64,000 nucleotides of DNA from Actinomadura chibensis NBRC 106107. GTDB lineage: Bacteria > Actinomycetota > Actinomycetes > Streptosporangiales > Streptosporangiaceae. Positions within the stretch are counted from its first letter, which is position 1. Each line of letters begins with the position of its first letter. The notes beneath the pieces are model-generated. The model was not told the DNA's origin. It did no database searches and was given only the letters and a program-made list of their open reading frames with translations. Positions 17,863 through 26,254 of the stretch are shown in pieces. The DNA lies in the NCBI RefSeq assembly GCF_001552135.1, contig NZ_BCQP01000065.1:1-64000 (forward strand). The letters run 5' to 3'. The position numbers were made by a program, and so were the translations under genes.

Positions 17863-18783
17863 ATGACCGCGAAGAAGAACACCACGAATGGCGGCACCGG
17901 GAACGGCGTGATGGGCATCCAGGCGGCCGGAAACGGTTCCGGCGGCACCGCGTTCGGGCCGCGTCCGTCCGGTGCGGCTGGGGACGTGTGGGACGCGCTC
18001 ACGGCTAACCCCGGCGCGACCGCCGCCGCGATCGCGGAGGCGTCCGGTGTCAGCCGCGCCACCGTCGCGCGCACGCTGACCGCCTTGGAAGGTGACGGAC
18101 GCGCCGCACGGACGCGCGGCGGACACCGGGGCGGGAAGCGGCAGGCCGACACCTGGCGCGCGGTCGCAGTCCTCACCACAACCGATCACACCGCGACCAC
18201 GGACGACGCCGCCCCCGGTGACGAGGAGCCGATCCGGGACGCCGACGCCACCGGTGCGGATGCGTCCACCACCGGCGCGCCGACCGGCGACGAGCCGACC
18301 GGGACCGACGTCCACGACCAGGACGCCCACGACCGCGACACCGGCGACGAGGACGCGGGGCTGGACGCGGCGGCAGTGGCGGACGCGCGGGACGCGCTGA
18401 CGGCGCTGCGGGAGGCGATCGGGACGGCACTGACCGCGCTGGACGGCGGGGACGGTGCGGGCGCGGTCACGGCGGTCGAGGGCGTCTACGGCGGTTCGGG
18501 CAGGGCGCGGCGGCTGGTGCGCGCCGCCGCCAACGGGCGTCCGCGCAACGCCTCCGGTGCGCCGCGCTCGGCACCGGGTGAGATGCGCGCGAAGGTCGCC
18601 GCGCACCTGACCGGCCACCCCGGGGCGGCGTTCACGCCGCACGAGATCGCGAAGGTGATCGGCCACTCGGCGGGCGCGGTGTCCAACGCCCTGGACCGGC
18701 TGGCCGAAGACGGTGCGGCCGAGCTGGTGTGCGAACGCCCCCGCCGCTTCACCGCCACCTCCACCGCCCGCCCCGCGCACTGA
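17863..18783 (+). CDS. Protein with two winged-helix domains joined by an acidic linker
   Basis: The protein has 306 residues. Residues 36-95 form one helix-turn-helix (VWDALTANPGATAAAIAEAS, then RATVARTLTALEGDGRA). An Asp/Thr-rich linker follows (about residues 110-180, with HDQDAHDRDTGDEDAGLD). The C-terminal 65 residues form a second winged helix (FTPHEIAKVIGHSAGAVSNA). The last domain is about two-thirds identical, by eye, to the N-terminus of the next protein. The ATG at 17863 has GGGAGA just upstream. It is probably a DNA-binding factor of the mobile element, perhaps acting at the same sites as the AAA+ protein; this is inference. Confidence 0.7.
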   Translation: MTAKKNTTNGGTGNGVMGIQAAGNGSGGTAFGPRPSGAAGDVWDALTANPGATAAAIAEASGVSRATVARTLTALEGDGRAARTRGGHRGGKRQADTWRAVAVLTTTDHTATTDDAAPGDEEPIRDADATGADASTTGAPTGDEPTGTDVHDQDAHDRDTGDEDAGLDAAAVADARDALTALREAIGTALTALDGGDGAGAVTAVEGVYGGSGRARRLVRAAANGRPRNASGAPRSAPGEMRAKVAAHLTGHPGAAFTPHEIAKVIGHSAGAVSNALDRLAEDGAAELVCERPRRFTATSTARPAH

Positions 18784-18853
18784 CCGCTACGCGGGGCGGG
18801 CCGCCGCCCGCCCCGCCGCCCGGTCCCACCAACGCACACATAGGAGCTCTGTG

Positions 18854-20029
18854 ATGTCCACCGTTCCCGCCACCTCGACCACTACCTCACCCGCACCCAC
18901 CGCCAACGGACGTCTCGGCCAAGGGGAACTGCGTCGAAAGGTGGCCGCCATCCTGGCCGATCAACCGGGGGTCGCATTCACACCAGGTGAGATCGCCAAG
19001 GTGCTCGGCCGGTCGGCCGGTGCGGTCGGCAACGCGCTGAACACGCTGGCCAACCGTGGGCAGGCGGAGCTGGTGATGGCGCGGCCGCGCCGGTTCCGGG
19101 CCACCACAACCACCGCCGACGCGGCCAAGGGCGGCACCGCGCCCGCCAGGACGGCACCGGCCGCCGCCGCGCGGTCCAACCCCGCGCCCACCGCACCGAC
19201 CGGCACATCCTCCAAGCCCGCCGCCACGGTGGGCAACGGGCCGGTGGTCCGTCCTAACGGGCAGACCTATCACCCGCGCCGGTTGGCGGACCTGCCGGAC
19301 GTGGCGGCGCTGCGGCGGCTGCGGGAGGCGTCGGTCCCGGCGATGTTGTACGGGCCGCCCGGAACCGGGAAGACCTCGCTGGTCGAGGCGGCGTTCCCGG
19401 ACCTGATCACTGTGGCGGGGGACGGGGACACCGCCGTCGCCGATTTCGTCGGCGAGTACACCCAGGCGGCCGGTGGCGGTTACGAGTTCGTCTACGGGCC
19501 GCTGGTGGCGGCGATGACCGAGGGCCGGGCCCTGCTCATCGATGACGCCACCCTCATCTCCCCGAAGGTGCTGGCCGTGGTCTATCCGGCGATGGACGGG
19601 CGGCGGCAGATCACCGTCAAGGCCCACAAGGGCGAGACGATCACGGCCAAAGAAGGCTTCTACGTGGTCGCCGGACACAACCCCGGCGTGCACGGTGCCG
19701 TGCTCACCGAGGCCCTGGCCTCACGGTTCGCCGCGCAAATCCGGGTGTCGACCGACTACGCCCTGGCCCGCAAGCTCGACATCGAACCGCGCGCCGTGCG
19801 CGTCGCGCGCAACCTGGCACGCCGTCATGAGTCCGGCGAGATCGGCTGGGCCCCGCAACTCCGCGAATTGATCAACTTCCAGAAGCTGGCCGGTGTTCTC
19901 GGGCCCGAGGCAGCGGTGTCCAACCTTCTCGGGGTCGCGCCCGAAGAAGACCGCGACGTGGTCGCCGAGGTGATCAGCGCCGTCTACGGACGCGCCGTCA
20001 CCCCACTCGCCCTCGGCCAGCAGATCTAA
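18854..20029 (+). CDS. MoxR-type AAA+ ATPase with N-terminal winged helix
   Basis: The protein has 391 residues. Residues 22-85 are a winged helix copied in the preceding protein; residues 90-130 are an Ala/Pro/Thr linker. Residues 140-391 are the AAA+ module with Walker A GPPGTGKT (167-174), Walker B ALLIDDATL (226-234), a sensor-like VVAGHNPG and the MoxR/CbbQ-type lid. Such ATPases pair with VWA proteins to remodel or activate targets, and a VWA gene follows directly. AGGAG is seven bases before ATG 18854. The DNA-binding head is unusual for this class and suggests action on DNA or at a promoter of the element. Confidence 0.82.
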   Translation: MSTVPATSTTTSPAPTANGRLGQGELRRKVAAILADQPGVAFTPGEIAKVLGRSAGAVGNALNTLANRGQAELVMARPRRFRATTTTADAAKGGTAPARTAPAAAARSNPAPTAPTGTSSKPAATVGNGPVVRPNGQTYHPRRLADLPDVAALRRLREASVPAMLYGPPGTGKTSLVEAAFPDLITVAGDGDTAVADFVGEYTQAAGGGYEFVYGPLVAAMTEGRALLIDDATLISPKVLAVVYPAMDGRRQITVKAHKGETITAKEGFYVVAGHNPGVHGAVLTEALASRFAAQIRVSTDYALARKLDIEPRAVRVARNLARRHESGEIGWAPQLRELINFQKLAGVLGPEAAVSNLLGVAPEEDRDVVAEVISAVYGRAVTPLALGQQI

Positions 20030-20094
20030 GCCCATACGCGAACCCGCGCCCCGGACATCAACACGCCCGCACACGCACACGCCCGGAGGAACCC

Positions 20095-21927
20095 ATGCCA
20101 ACCCACGTCGTCCCCGCGCCCGCCGCCCCGCCCAGCGGGACGGGCGCACACCCCGCGCCCACTGTCGCCGCGCCCGCGCCGGTGACCGGCCTGAGCAGCG
20201 CGTGGCTGGGCCTGTCGGCTTTGTTCACCGACGCGGTGACCGACCTGACCGACCGCGAAGACCTCACCGTGCGGTGCGCACCCGGACTCGGACACGGCGC
20301 ACCCGGATGCTACGTCCCGTCGCTGGCCACGATCGAACTCGACGGCACCCACCTCGGCCAGCCGCCCGCCACCTGCGACCCGACCCGGCCCGCCGACCGG
20401 GAACGCTACGCGGCGCTGTGGGGCACCCTGACGCACGAAGCCGCCCATGCCACCCACACCTGCTGGAGCGTCCCCGCCGACGGATCCTCCGCCGCAGCTC
20501 AGGCCGCCATAGCGCTGGAGGAGTCGCGGATCGAGGTCGCCCAGATCCGCCGCCGCCCCGCCGACCGCCGCTGGATACGGGCCTGCGTGACGCGTCTCGT
20601 ACTCGCCGAGTTCATCTCGCCCACCCCGGCCGCCGCCGCATCCGCCACCGCACCGGCCGGTGAGGCGGCCGGTTCATCGGTCACGACACCGCACGCGGCG
20701 ATGACGCCGTGGAACGCCGGATACGCCGCCGCGCTACTGCTGGCCCGCACCGACGCCGGGATCCTCGAACCCGGCGAAACCGGGAAGCTGGCCGCGACCG
20801 TCCTCGACATCCTCGGACCGAGCCGATTGAGTGCCCTGTCCGCGCTGTGGCATCTCGCCCACGTCACGCGAGACGACGATGCCGAGACGATGATGGACCT
20901 GGGCCGCAGATGGTGCCGGATTCTGGGCGTCGAGCCCGAACGTCCCACACCGCCTCCTCCGCCAGGGACGCCGGGCACGTCCGGTGACCCATCCCCACTG
21001 GCCGAGGCGATCGGAAAGTCCCTGACCGCCGTCCAGGCCACACAGCCCGCCCCGACCACCGGCTCACCGGATCCAAGCACCTCGCAGAAGCGCCGCGAGG
21101 AGAAGAACGCCCGAGACACCGCCGACCGCGCCGCCCGCCGGGTGTTCGGTGCCAGCACCGCCGCCACCGCATCACGCGGACGCACAGCGATCACCGGGAC
21201 GCGCCCGCCCACCCCGGACGAGCAGGCCGCCGCCCGCCGCCTGGCACGGCAACTGCGCGCCGCCGCGCACCGCGACCGCGTCACCACCACTCACACCTCG
21301 CCCACCCCGCCCGGACGGCTCAGCATGCGCGGCGCGCTGGCCGCCGACGCCCAGCGCGCCGCCGGAACCGTGCCGACCGCCGAGCCGTTCATGCGCACCG
21401 TCCGCCGCCACGTCCCCGCGCCGCCGCTGCGGCTCGGTGTCGCCTGCGACGTGTCCGGCTCCATGAAGATCCTGGCCGCGCCGGTCGCGTCCGCCGCCTG
21501 GATCATGGCCCGCGCCGCCGGACACGTCCCCGACGCTCTCTCGGCAACCGTCATCTTCGGATCCCGCGTCCGCCCCGTCACCCACCCCGGAAAGAGCCCC
21601 ACCGCCGTGAGTGAGTTCGAGGCCCGCGACTCCCGCGAAGAATTCGTCCAGGCCGTCGACGCTCTCACCTCGGCCCTGGACCTGACCCGCCCCGGTGCTG
21701 CCCGCCTGCTGGTCATCGTCTCCGACGGCCTGTTCAAAGGCGACCAGCCCACCGACGGCCAACAGCGCGTCGACCGGCTCACCGCCAGCGGATGCGCCGT
21801 CCTCTGGCTCGCCCTGTCCACCCGTGTCAACGCCATGAAAGGCGCGCACCTGGTCACCCTGACCGACCCGACCAGCGCCGCAGACATCATCGGCACCGCC
21901 GCCACCCGCGCACTCCGCAACGCCTGA
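20095..21927 (+). CDS. VWA-domain protein with N-terminal HEAAH metallopeptidase-like motif
   Basis: The protein has 610 residues. An HExxH motif lies at residues 114-118 (TLTHEAAHATHTCW) and Glu142/Glu143 (LEESRIEVAQ) could supply the third zinc ligand. A charged low-complexity linker follows (about 280-430). The C-terminal 165 residues are a von Willebrand A domain with the MIDAS start CDVSGSM (451-457) and LLVIVSDGLF. This layout recalls proteins with a putative metallopeptidase region before a VWA-like domain that work with MoxR ATPases, and such an ATPase lies just upstream. A GGAGG element precedes ATG 20095. Peptidase activity is unproven. Confidence 0.8.
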   Translation: MPTHVVPAPAAPPSGTGAHPAPTVAAPAPVTGLSSAWLGLSALFTDAVTDLTDREDLTVRCAPGLGHGAPGCYVPSLATIELDGTHLGQPPATCDPTRPADRERYAALWGTLTHEAAHATHTCWSVPADGSSAAAQAAIALEESRIEVAQIRRRPADRRWIRACVTRLVLAEFISPTPAAAASATAPAGEAAGSSVTTPHAAMTPWNAGYAAALLLARTDAGILEPGETGKLAATVLDILGPSRLSALSALWHLAHVTRDDDAETMMDLGRRWCRILGVEPERPTPPPPPGTPGTSGDPSPLAEAIGKSLTAVQATQPAPTTGSPDPSTSQKRREEKNARDTADRAARRVFGASTAATASRGRTAITGTRPPTPDEQAAARRLARQLRAAAHRDRVTTTHTSPTPPGRLSMRGALAADAQRAAGTVPTAEPFMRTVRRHVPAPPLRLGVACDVSGSMKILAAPVASAAWIMARAAGHVPDALSATVIFGSRVRPVTHPGKSPTAVSEFEARDSREEFVQAVDALTSALDLTRPGAARLLVIVSDGLFKGDQPTDGQQRVDRLTASGCAVLWLALSTRVNAMKGAHLVTLTDPTSAADIIGTAATRALRNA

Positions 21928-22028
21928 CCACCCGCCGCCCGGTGCGGTCGCGCCCAACGGCCGCACCGGAACACCGGCGAACCCCGCACCCACTCACTTC
22001 GCGAATCAACACCCGAACGGAGGCATTA

Positions 22029-22367
22029 ATGGCTGGCGAGATGTTCGTCCTGCTCGGCTGGGCATGGGACATCGACACGGCAACCCGGCTAGCCGTCCGG
22101 CATCGCCCCCAGCGCGTCGACATCCGGCCACTGGCCTGGGCTAGGACCGTGATCCAGATCGACCCCGACCACGCCGCCACCGTCGACCTGTCGCGCCCGC
22201 TGCTCACCGTCCCGCTCCCCAACGCCGACACGCGCCTGGTGATCGACGGATGGCACCGCATCCACCGCGCCTGGACCACCGGCATCCACGAGCTCCCGGC
22301 CATCCACCTCGACGCAGGCGACGAACGCGCCTGCCGCATCCGAGGCGGCGACCCGCGAACGCGGTGA
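22029..22367 (+). CDS. Hypothetical protein in the conjugative module
   Basis: This 112-residue protein was not recognised. GGAGG sits five bases before ATG 22029. It is soluble, with a beta-rich N-terminus (GEMFVLLGWAWDIDTATRLA), a central TVDLSRPLLTVPLPNADTRLVIDGWHRI-type segment (read here in part) and an arginine-rich tail. The GW(H)RIHRA motif recalls ParB/Srx-like folds only loosely, so I do not assign it. It follows the VWA gene by about 100 bases and shares its strand. Confidence 0.6.
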   Translation: MAGEMFVLLGWAWDIDTATRLAVRHRPQRVDIRPLAWARTVIQIDPDHAATVDLSRPLLTVPLPNADTRLVIDGWHRIHRAWTTGIHELPAIHLDAGDERACRIRGGDPRTR

Positions 22368-22408
22368 CATCACAAAGAAGGCTTCAACAAGGAGAGGAGA
22401 AGGACGCG

Positions 22409-22795
22409 GTGAACCGCATGGAGTCCTACATTCGTGACCGCCATGACGACGCCCACCATCGGCGCTGCGAAGCAGAGGCGAAACTGCTGGCTGCCCTCGA
22501 TGAAGGAGAAGACATCGCTGCCCAGGTCGCCGCTGTCGCCCAGGCACGAGCGATCGCGTTCTGGTGGGACGAACCGGTAACCGGCATCGACCACGAATGC
22601 CTGGATCCCGTCGAGGCGCTGTGGCGCGCCCGCGACACCGCCCGCCGCGCGCTGACCGACCACACCATCCCGCGCCACGCCGACCCGTTCGCCCAGGGCT
22701 TCGCCCTCGCCTTCATCGAGGCCGCCCGCACCTTCCACCGCGACACCGCCCACCTGGACGCGCTCACCACCCGCCACCAAAGGACCAGCCCGTGA
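22409..22795 (+). CDS. Hypothetical protein (helical, charged)
   Basis: The protein has 128 residues. A GGAGAGGAGAAGGA run precedes GTG 22409; ATG 22418 is a possible internal start. The protein is mostly helical and rich in Asp, His and Arg (IRDRHDDAHHRRCEAEAKLL, ARDTARRALTDHTIPRHADP). No catalytic motif is visible. The stop overlaps the start of the next gene (GTGA), so the two are coupled. Small proteins like these are common in actinobacterial integrative elements. Confidence 0.6.
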   Translation: MNRMESYIRDRHDDAHHRRCEAEAKLLAALDEGEDIAAQVAAVAQARAIAFWWDEPVTGIDHECLDPVEALWRARDTARRALTDHTIPRHADPFAQGFALAFIEAARTFHRDTAHLDALTTRHQRTSP

Positions 22796-23262
22796 ATCAG
22801 CTCCCATCCGGCACCGCTCAGCCGGAGACGACCAGCGCCTGCTTGATCTTCGAACTGTGCGGCCTCATCGACGCCACCGCCAAACTCGATGAGAACCGCC
22901 GCAACCCTCACCAGGCCGTGCAAGACCTGGTCGCCGTCGCCTACCGCGTCGCCGCCGCAGCCGAGCCGATCTTGGACGGCGAGGCCGCGCTCATCACCGC
23001 CCTGCGCGAGGCCGCCGCCAACCGCCCACTCATCCCCGAGTCGTGCCCCGACTGCCAGAAGACCGACGCTCCCCGGTGCGGCGAACACGCCGGTGGAACC
23101 GCCTTCGCCGAGACCTATCACGAACTCGGCCACGCCCTCAGCGGCCCCAGTTACACGCCAGCCCCTGCGACCGGTCCCGCGACCACCGGTGAACCCTTCG
23201 CTGAAGGAGCCGGGGATGCGTTGACAGCGGCCAGAGCGGAAACCCCAAATGCGGCAGGTTAG
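22792..23262 (+). CDS. Hypothetical protein with CxxC pair
   Basis: This 156-residue protein is coupled to the preceding gene by a 4-base overlap at GTG 22792. The N-terminal two thirds are helical (FELCGLIDATAKLDENRR, LVAVAYRVAAAAEPIL). A cysteine cluster follows (ESCPDCQKTDAPRCGEHAGG), which could bind zinc. A later HELGHAL recalls a metal-binding helix but lacks a full HExxH context. It is the last gene of the forward-strand part of the module. Function unknown. Confidence 0.6.
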   Translation: MNQLPSGTAQPETTSACLIFELCGLIDATAKLDENRRNPHQAVQDLVAVAYRVAAAAEPILDGEAALITALREAAANRPLIPESCPDCQKTDAPRCGEHAGGTAFAETYHELGHALSGPSYTPAPATGPATTGEPFAEGAGDALTAARAETPNAAG

Positions 23263-23310
23263 TTGAGCATTCTCTGTGAGGTCCTTGGGCGCCTGGCAGG
23301 GCGTCCGTGA

Positions 23311-23895
23311 TCACTGGGAAGGGTCTGGCGCGTTCGTGGCTGACGTGTCTCTCGCCTTCCACCGAACCCACGTGTCGATACCGTCGACCTGGTAGCGAGC
23401 ACCTGGGCCGAACCGCCACTCGGCCACGAGTTGCTGCGCGTCGGCCGGTGCCTCTCGATGTGGCGTGAGCAACGAGGTCAGTTCGTCATACCGAACGTCG
23501 ACCCCTCCGTGCCCTGGATGCCTGCCCGGCCCGACATCTCCGGCTTCATAGCGCCGGTTCCACTCGACGTAGATCGTCCATTGCTCTCGTTCCATTGCCA
23601 CAGCGTCATCGCTCGCGGGCCACACGCGGTACTCGACTTCCTCAACCAGGTCGACATAGTTGCGGCTCTCAAAGTAGTGCACCTTGCCATCGACCTCGGC
23701 AAGACCCGCGCGCAGGCCGTCGTACCAATCCAGCTCTATGAGGACGCGCCCGAAGCCTTCAGCAACGAGCCGATCTTCGCCCCAGATCTCAGCCACCTCG
23801 GCAGCGTAGTCCGCAACCTTCCCCAAGCCCCACTTCCGGGCTGGATCTACACAGAGTGACGAGTGGTGTCGCGTCGTTCGCGTCGACGGCAACAT
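23311..23895 (-). CDS. Hypothetical protein
   Basis: This 194-residue protein on the minus strand was not assigned. ATG 23895 has AGGAAGGG six bases upstream; in-frame starts at 23928 and 23970 lack a ribosome site. It is acidic and tryptophan-rich (VAEIWGEDRLVAEGFGRVLI, VEYRVWPASDDAVAMEREQW, TIYVEWNRRYEAGD), and its C-terminus has WRFGPGARYQVDGIDTWVRW. No membrane or secretion signal is seen. It runs opposite to the preceding genes, tail to tail, with about 50 bases between. Confidence 0.55.
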   Translation of the reverse strand: MLPSTRTTRHHSSLCVDPARKWGLGKVADYAAEVAEIWGEDRLVAEGFGRVLIELDWYDGLRAGLAEVDGKVHYFESRNYVDLVEEVEYRVWPASDDAVAMEREQWTIYVEWNRRYEAGDVGPGRHPGHGGVDVRYDELTSLLTPHREAPADAQQLVAEWRFGPGARYQVDGIDTWVRWKARDTSATNAPDPSQ

Positions 23896-24453
23896 TTCAC
23901 GCCCTTCCTGGGAGATCTGGAGGGGCATAGCGGGGAGACCTGAACCCTGGGCACTGCGCCGCCTTGCCAATCCCGCTCACGACAACTCCGACGGGGGTAT
24001 TCCCCTCCAGTCCGAGTGTGGTCTAGGGCGAGGCGGGGGCGGATGTTGTGACAACAAATCACCGACATCCCAACTGAGAGGGTTGTTTGTAATTGATTGC
24101 CCCGTTGTGGATCTGGCGGGCTGGCGAGGGTTTCGTTGTCGCCTGTTGACGCTCGGTCGTTGCCGGGGAAGAAGTGTTCAATCGCGACTAGCTCATCGCA
24201 GGTTCCGCGGAGTGAGCGCAGTCGAAGACGATCTCACGAAGCCGAACCGACCGCCGGTGATCCACGCACCCGCCAGACGATGCCACGCGGGGCCGTCGCG
24301 TGCGGCCCGGCTGATCAGAAGCCCCGTCGATCGGTCATCCAGCGACCACCCGGACACGAATCTCGGGTGATTGCTCTTGGACGGGTGGGCGTGCCGCATC
24401 TGCCACCGGAAGCGCGGGCGGCGTGACCAACCCCCATGTGAAGGGACGAAATC
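23896..24453. other. Intergenic region between divergent genes
   Basis: About 560 bases separate the starts of the 23895 (minus) and 24454 (plus) genes. No convincing gene was seen. It contains the palindrome at 24044-24056 and presumably both promoters. A minus-strand frame through 24193-24430 has some protein-like composition but no start or homology I can name. Confidence 0.5.
24044..24056. promoter_or_regulatory. Perfect palindrome TGTTGT-G-ACAACA (candidate operator)
   Basis: Six-base perfect arms around one base lie in the AT-richer part of a divergent intergenic region, a typical operator position. No regulator is assigned. Confidence 0.3.
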
Positions 24454-24777
24454 ATGAAGAACAGACGCACAGCGCGGGTCGGAAGGCGGACAGCGATGAT
24501 CTCGCTCGCTGGCGTAGCCGCCGCGTCGGCGCTTGTGGGCACCGCGTCCAGCGCTGCGGCCGCCCCGACCGGCTGCGTCGCGAGGCAGGTCGACGGCCAG
24601 AACTATGAGAGCCGGTGCACCGGCGGCACCGGAGAGCACCGTGTGTGGGCGCGGCAGTACGTCCCATTCCTCGGCGATCTCGATTGCTTCGGGCCGTGGG
24701 TGTCGGCGAGTTCTGTCTCGCGCGTGACCTGCAGCATCCACCAGACCGTCTTCGTTACGCACCAGACGCGGGGATGA
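24454..24777 (+). CDS. Small secreted protein
   Basis: The protein has 107 residues. A signal peptide is clear: a basic start (MKNRRTARVGRRT), a hydrophobic core (ISLAGVAAASALVG) and an alanine-rich cleavage region (ASSAAAAP) near residue 37. The mature part of about 70 residues has four cysteines (GCVARQVDG, SRCTGG, DLDCFGPW, TCSIHQT), which could form two disulfides. GAAGGGA precedes ATG 24454. The role is unknown. It ends just before a large inverted repeat shared with the opposite-strand conjugation cluster. Confidence 0.7.
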   Translation: MKNRRTARVGRRTAMISLAGVAAASALVGTASSAAAAPTGCVARQVDGQNYESRCTGGTGEHRVWARQYVPFLGDLDCFGPWVSASSVSRVTCSIHQTVFVTHQTRG

Positions 24778-25265
24778 CGGTCGGCCGGTGACCTGAACAG
24801 CCCTTGATCGTCGGCTCTTCGTCTGGAGAAGTTAGGGGATCAAGGGCTGTTCCGTTGACCGTGGGCGCGGCTGCCCGGCGCGGCACCGTCCCGTGGGTGA
24901 CGGCCATCAGCAGCTCGAATGAGCCGACGAGTATCAAGGGCGGGCTAGGCGTTGACGAGGGCGCCGATGGGGCCGTGGGTGGCACCCCACGCCAGGTTCG
25001 CGCCACGGTGGCGCAGATGCCCGCAGCCGGGCTCCATCTAGCCAGTGCCGGTACCGGACGATGGCGGCGGCTTGAGTCCAGGATGACCATGGACGCCACC
25101 CAGATGAGGCCGTCCACGGGTAACGGGATGAGCCGGGCCGTCACGCCGGTCCCATGGGAGCGGACGAGGTCGAAGGCATGCGCGTAGGAGATGGCTGCGG
25201 CGACAGCGGCGACCGCGATCACCGCAGATGCCGTACGTGGTCGCTTTGATGAGGCGATCGGTCAC
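24755..25265 (-). pseudogene. DUF2637 (SpdB-like) membrane protein, disrupted
   Basis: The intact ancestor would be a DUF2637 protein, a membrane protein of actinobacterial plasmid and element spread loci. The start GTG 25265 overlaps the stop of the upstream gene (TAGTG) and gives VTDRLIKATTYGIC. A one-base shift at about 25223 is then needed to continue into IAVAAVAAAISYAHAFDLVR and VDGLIWVASMVILDSSRR. A second shift near 25001 recovers ANLAWGATHGPIGALVNA, which ends at an in-frame TAG (24945-24947). A third shift near 24940 recovers LILVGSFELLMAV. Three shifts and a stop mean it is not translated as a functional protein, unless they are sequencing errors. Confidence 0.75.
24795..24852. terminator. 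Bidirectional stem-loop between convergent genes
   Basis: A perfect 15-base inverted repeat (24795-24809 with 24838-24852, arm GAACAGCCCTTGATC) encloses a 28-base loop. It falls between the secreted-protein gene and the degraded DUF2637 gene, which converge. Confidence 0.55.
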
Positions 25266-26254
25266 TACCTGGCCCCTCCTGGGGCCTTCGCGGTCTGTTG
25301 GTGCGTACTGGGACGGGTGAAGCCGAGCAGGGTGGGGCGGCGGTAGGACTGGATTTGGACGACGGTGCCGGTGTGTGGTGCGGCGATCATCTTGCCGTCG
25401 CCGATGACGAGGCCGACGTGTCCGGGATTGCTGGTGGAGGTGCCGGGGCCGGAGTTGAAGAACACCAGGTCGCCTGGTTGTTCCTGACCTTTGGGGACGT
25501 GTGGGCCGTGGCGCCATTGGTCGCCGGAAACGCGCGGGATGCTGATCTCGGCGGCGCGGTAGGCGGCGTAGGCGAGTCCCGAGCAGTCGAAGGAGTTCGG
25601 GCCTGATGTGCCCCACGCGTAGGGTTTGCCGAGTTGAGCGCGGGCGAACCTGACCGCTTTCGCGGCGGCCGCGCTGGGAGCAGGGAGGGCCATGAGGGCA
25701 CCGCCGCAGCCGCTGAAGTCTTCTGGCTGCGGGGCGGTTCCTGCCTTGGCGTAGACCTCGGCCTGCCGTAGGACCTTTTCCACGTATTCGTGGGAGTGGT
25801 TGTACTGGTACAGCGCCGCGCGGACGCGTTCGGGTGCGCCATTGTGTTTGAGGTAGCGCGCGGCGGCGGGGATGGCGTCGGCCGGGTCGTACACGTTCGC
25901 GGTGCCGTCGCCGTTGCCATCGACGCCGAACGCGGCCCAGGTGCTGGGCAGGAACTGCATTGGCCCGGCCGCACCGGCGTAGTTGTCGCCCGAGGTGATC
26001 CCGGGACCGCGGTCGCGTCCGTGGTCGGACTCGACCTTGCCGACGGCGGCTAGGAGGTGCCAGCCCATCCCGTAGCGCCGTCCGGACTTCACGTAGAGGT
26101 CCAGGTAGCGGGCCGGGATGTCGGCAGACTTGCTGGCGTCGGGTTGGCATGCGGTGGTGCCGGAAGTTGAACCCGGGATGATCGCGCCGAACGTGGCGAT
26201 GATGACCGCGACGAAGCCGAGTACGACGACCATGGCGCCGACCACCAGAGGCAT
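25265..26254 (-). CDS. VirB1-like lytic transglycosylase fused to NlpC/P60 endopeptidase
   Basis: The protein has 329 residues. Residues 3-28 are a membrane anchor (VVGAMVVVLGFVAVIIATFG). Residues 45-165 are a transglycosylase domain with the catalytic Glu75 (AAVGKVESDHG) and GPMQFLPSTWAAFG. Residues 195-310 are an NlpC/P60 domain with Cys224 (FDCSGLAYAAY), His279 (NPGHVGLVIGDG) and a distal His294. It would open the peptidoglycan for the conjugation channel. The start ATG 26254 overlaps the preceding stop (TGATG). A long upstream extension in this frame is arginine-rich shadow sequence. Confidence 0.88.
   Translation of the reverse strand: MPLVVGAMVVVLGFVAVIIATFGAIIPGSTSGTTACQPDASKSADIPARYLDLYVKSGRRYGMGWHLLAAVGKVESDHGRDRGPGITSGDNYAGAAGPMQFLPSTWAAFGVDGNGDGTANVYDPADAIPAAARYLKHNGAPERVRAALYQYNHSHEYVEKVLRQAEVYAKAGTAPQPEDFSGCGGALMALPAPSAAAAKAVRFARAQLGKPYAWGTSGPNSFDCSGLAYAAYRAAEISIPRVSGDQWRHGPHVPKGQEQPGDLVFFNSGPGTSTSNPGHVGLVIGDGKMIAAPHTGTVVQIQSYRRPTLLGFTRPSTHQQTAKAPGGAR

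Noticed and set aside
24017..24033. TGGTCTAG, resembling half of a DasR operator
   Set aside because: Only one half-site is present; the second half does not match.
24193..24762. Minus-strand frame with some protein-like segments (GWSLDDRSTGLLISRAARDG)
   Set aside because: It overlaps the signal-peptide gene at 24454 on the other strand, has no ribosome site and no family; it could be a remnant but the support is too thin.
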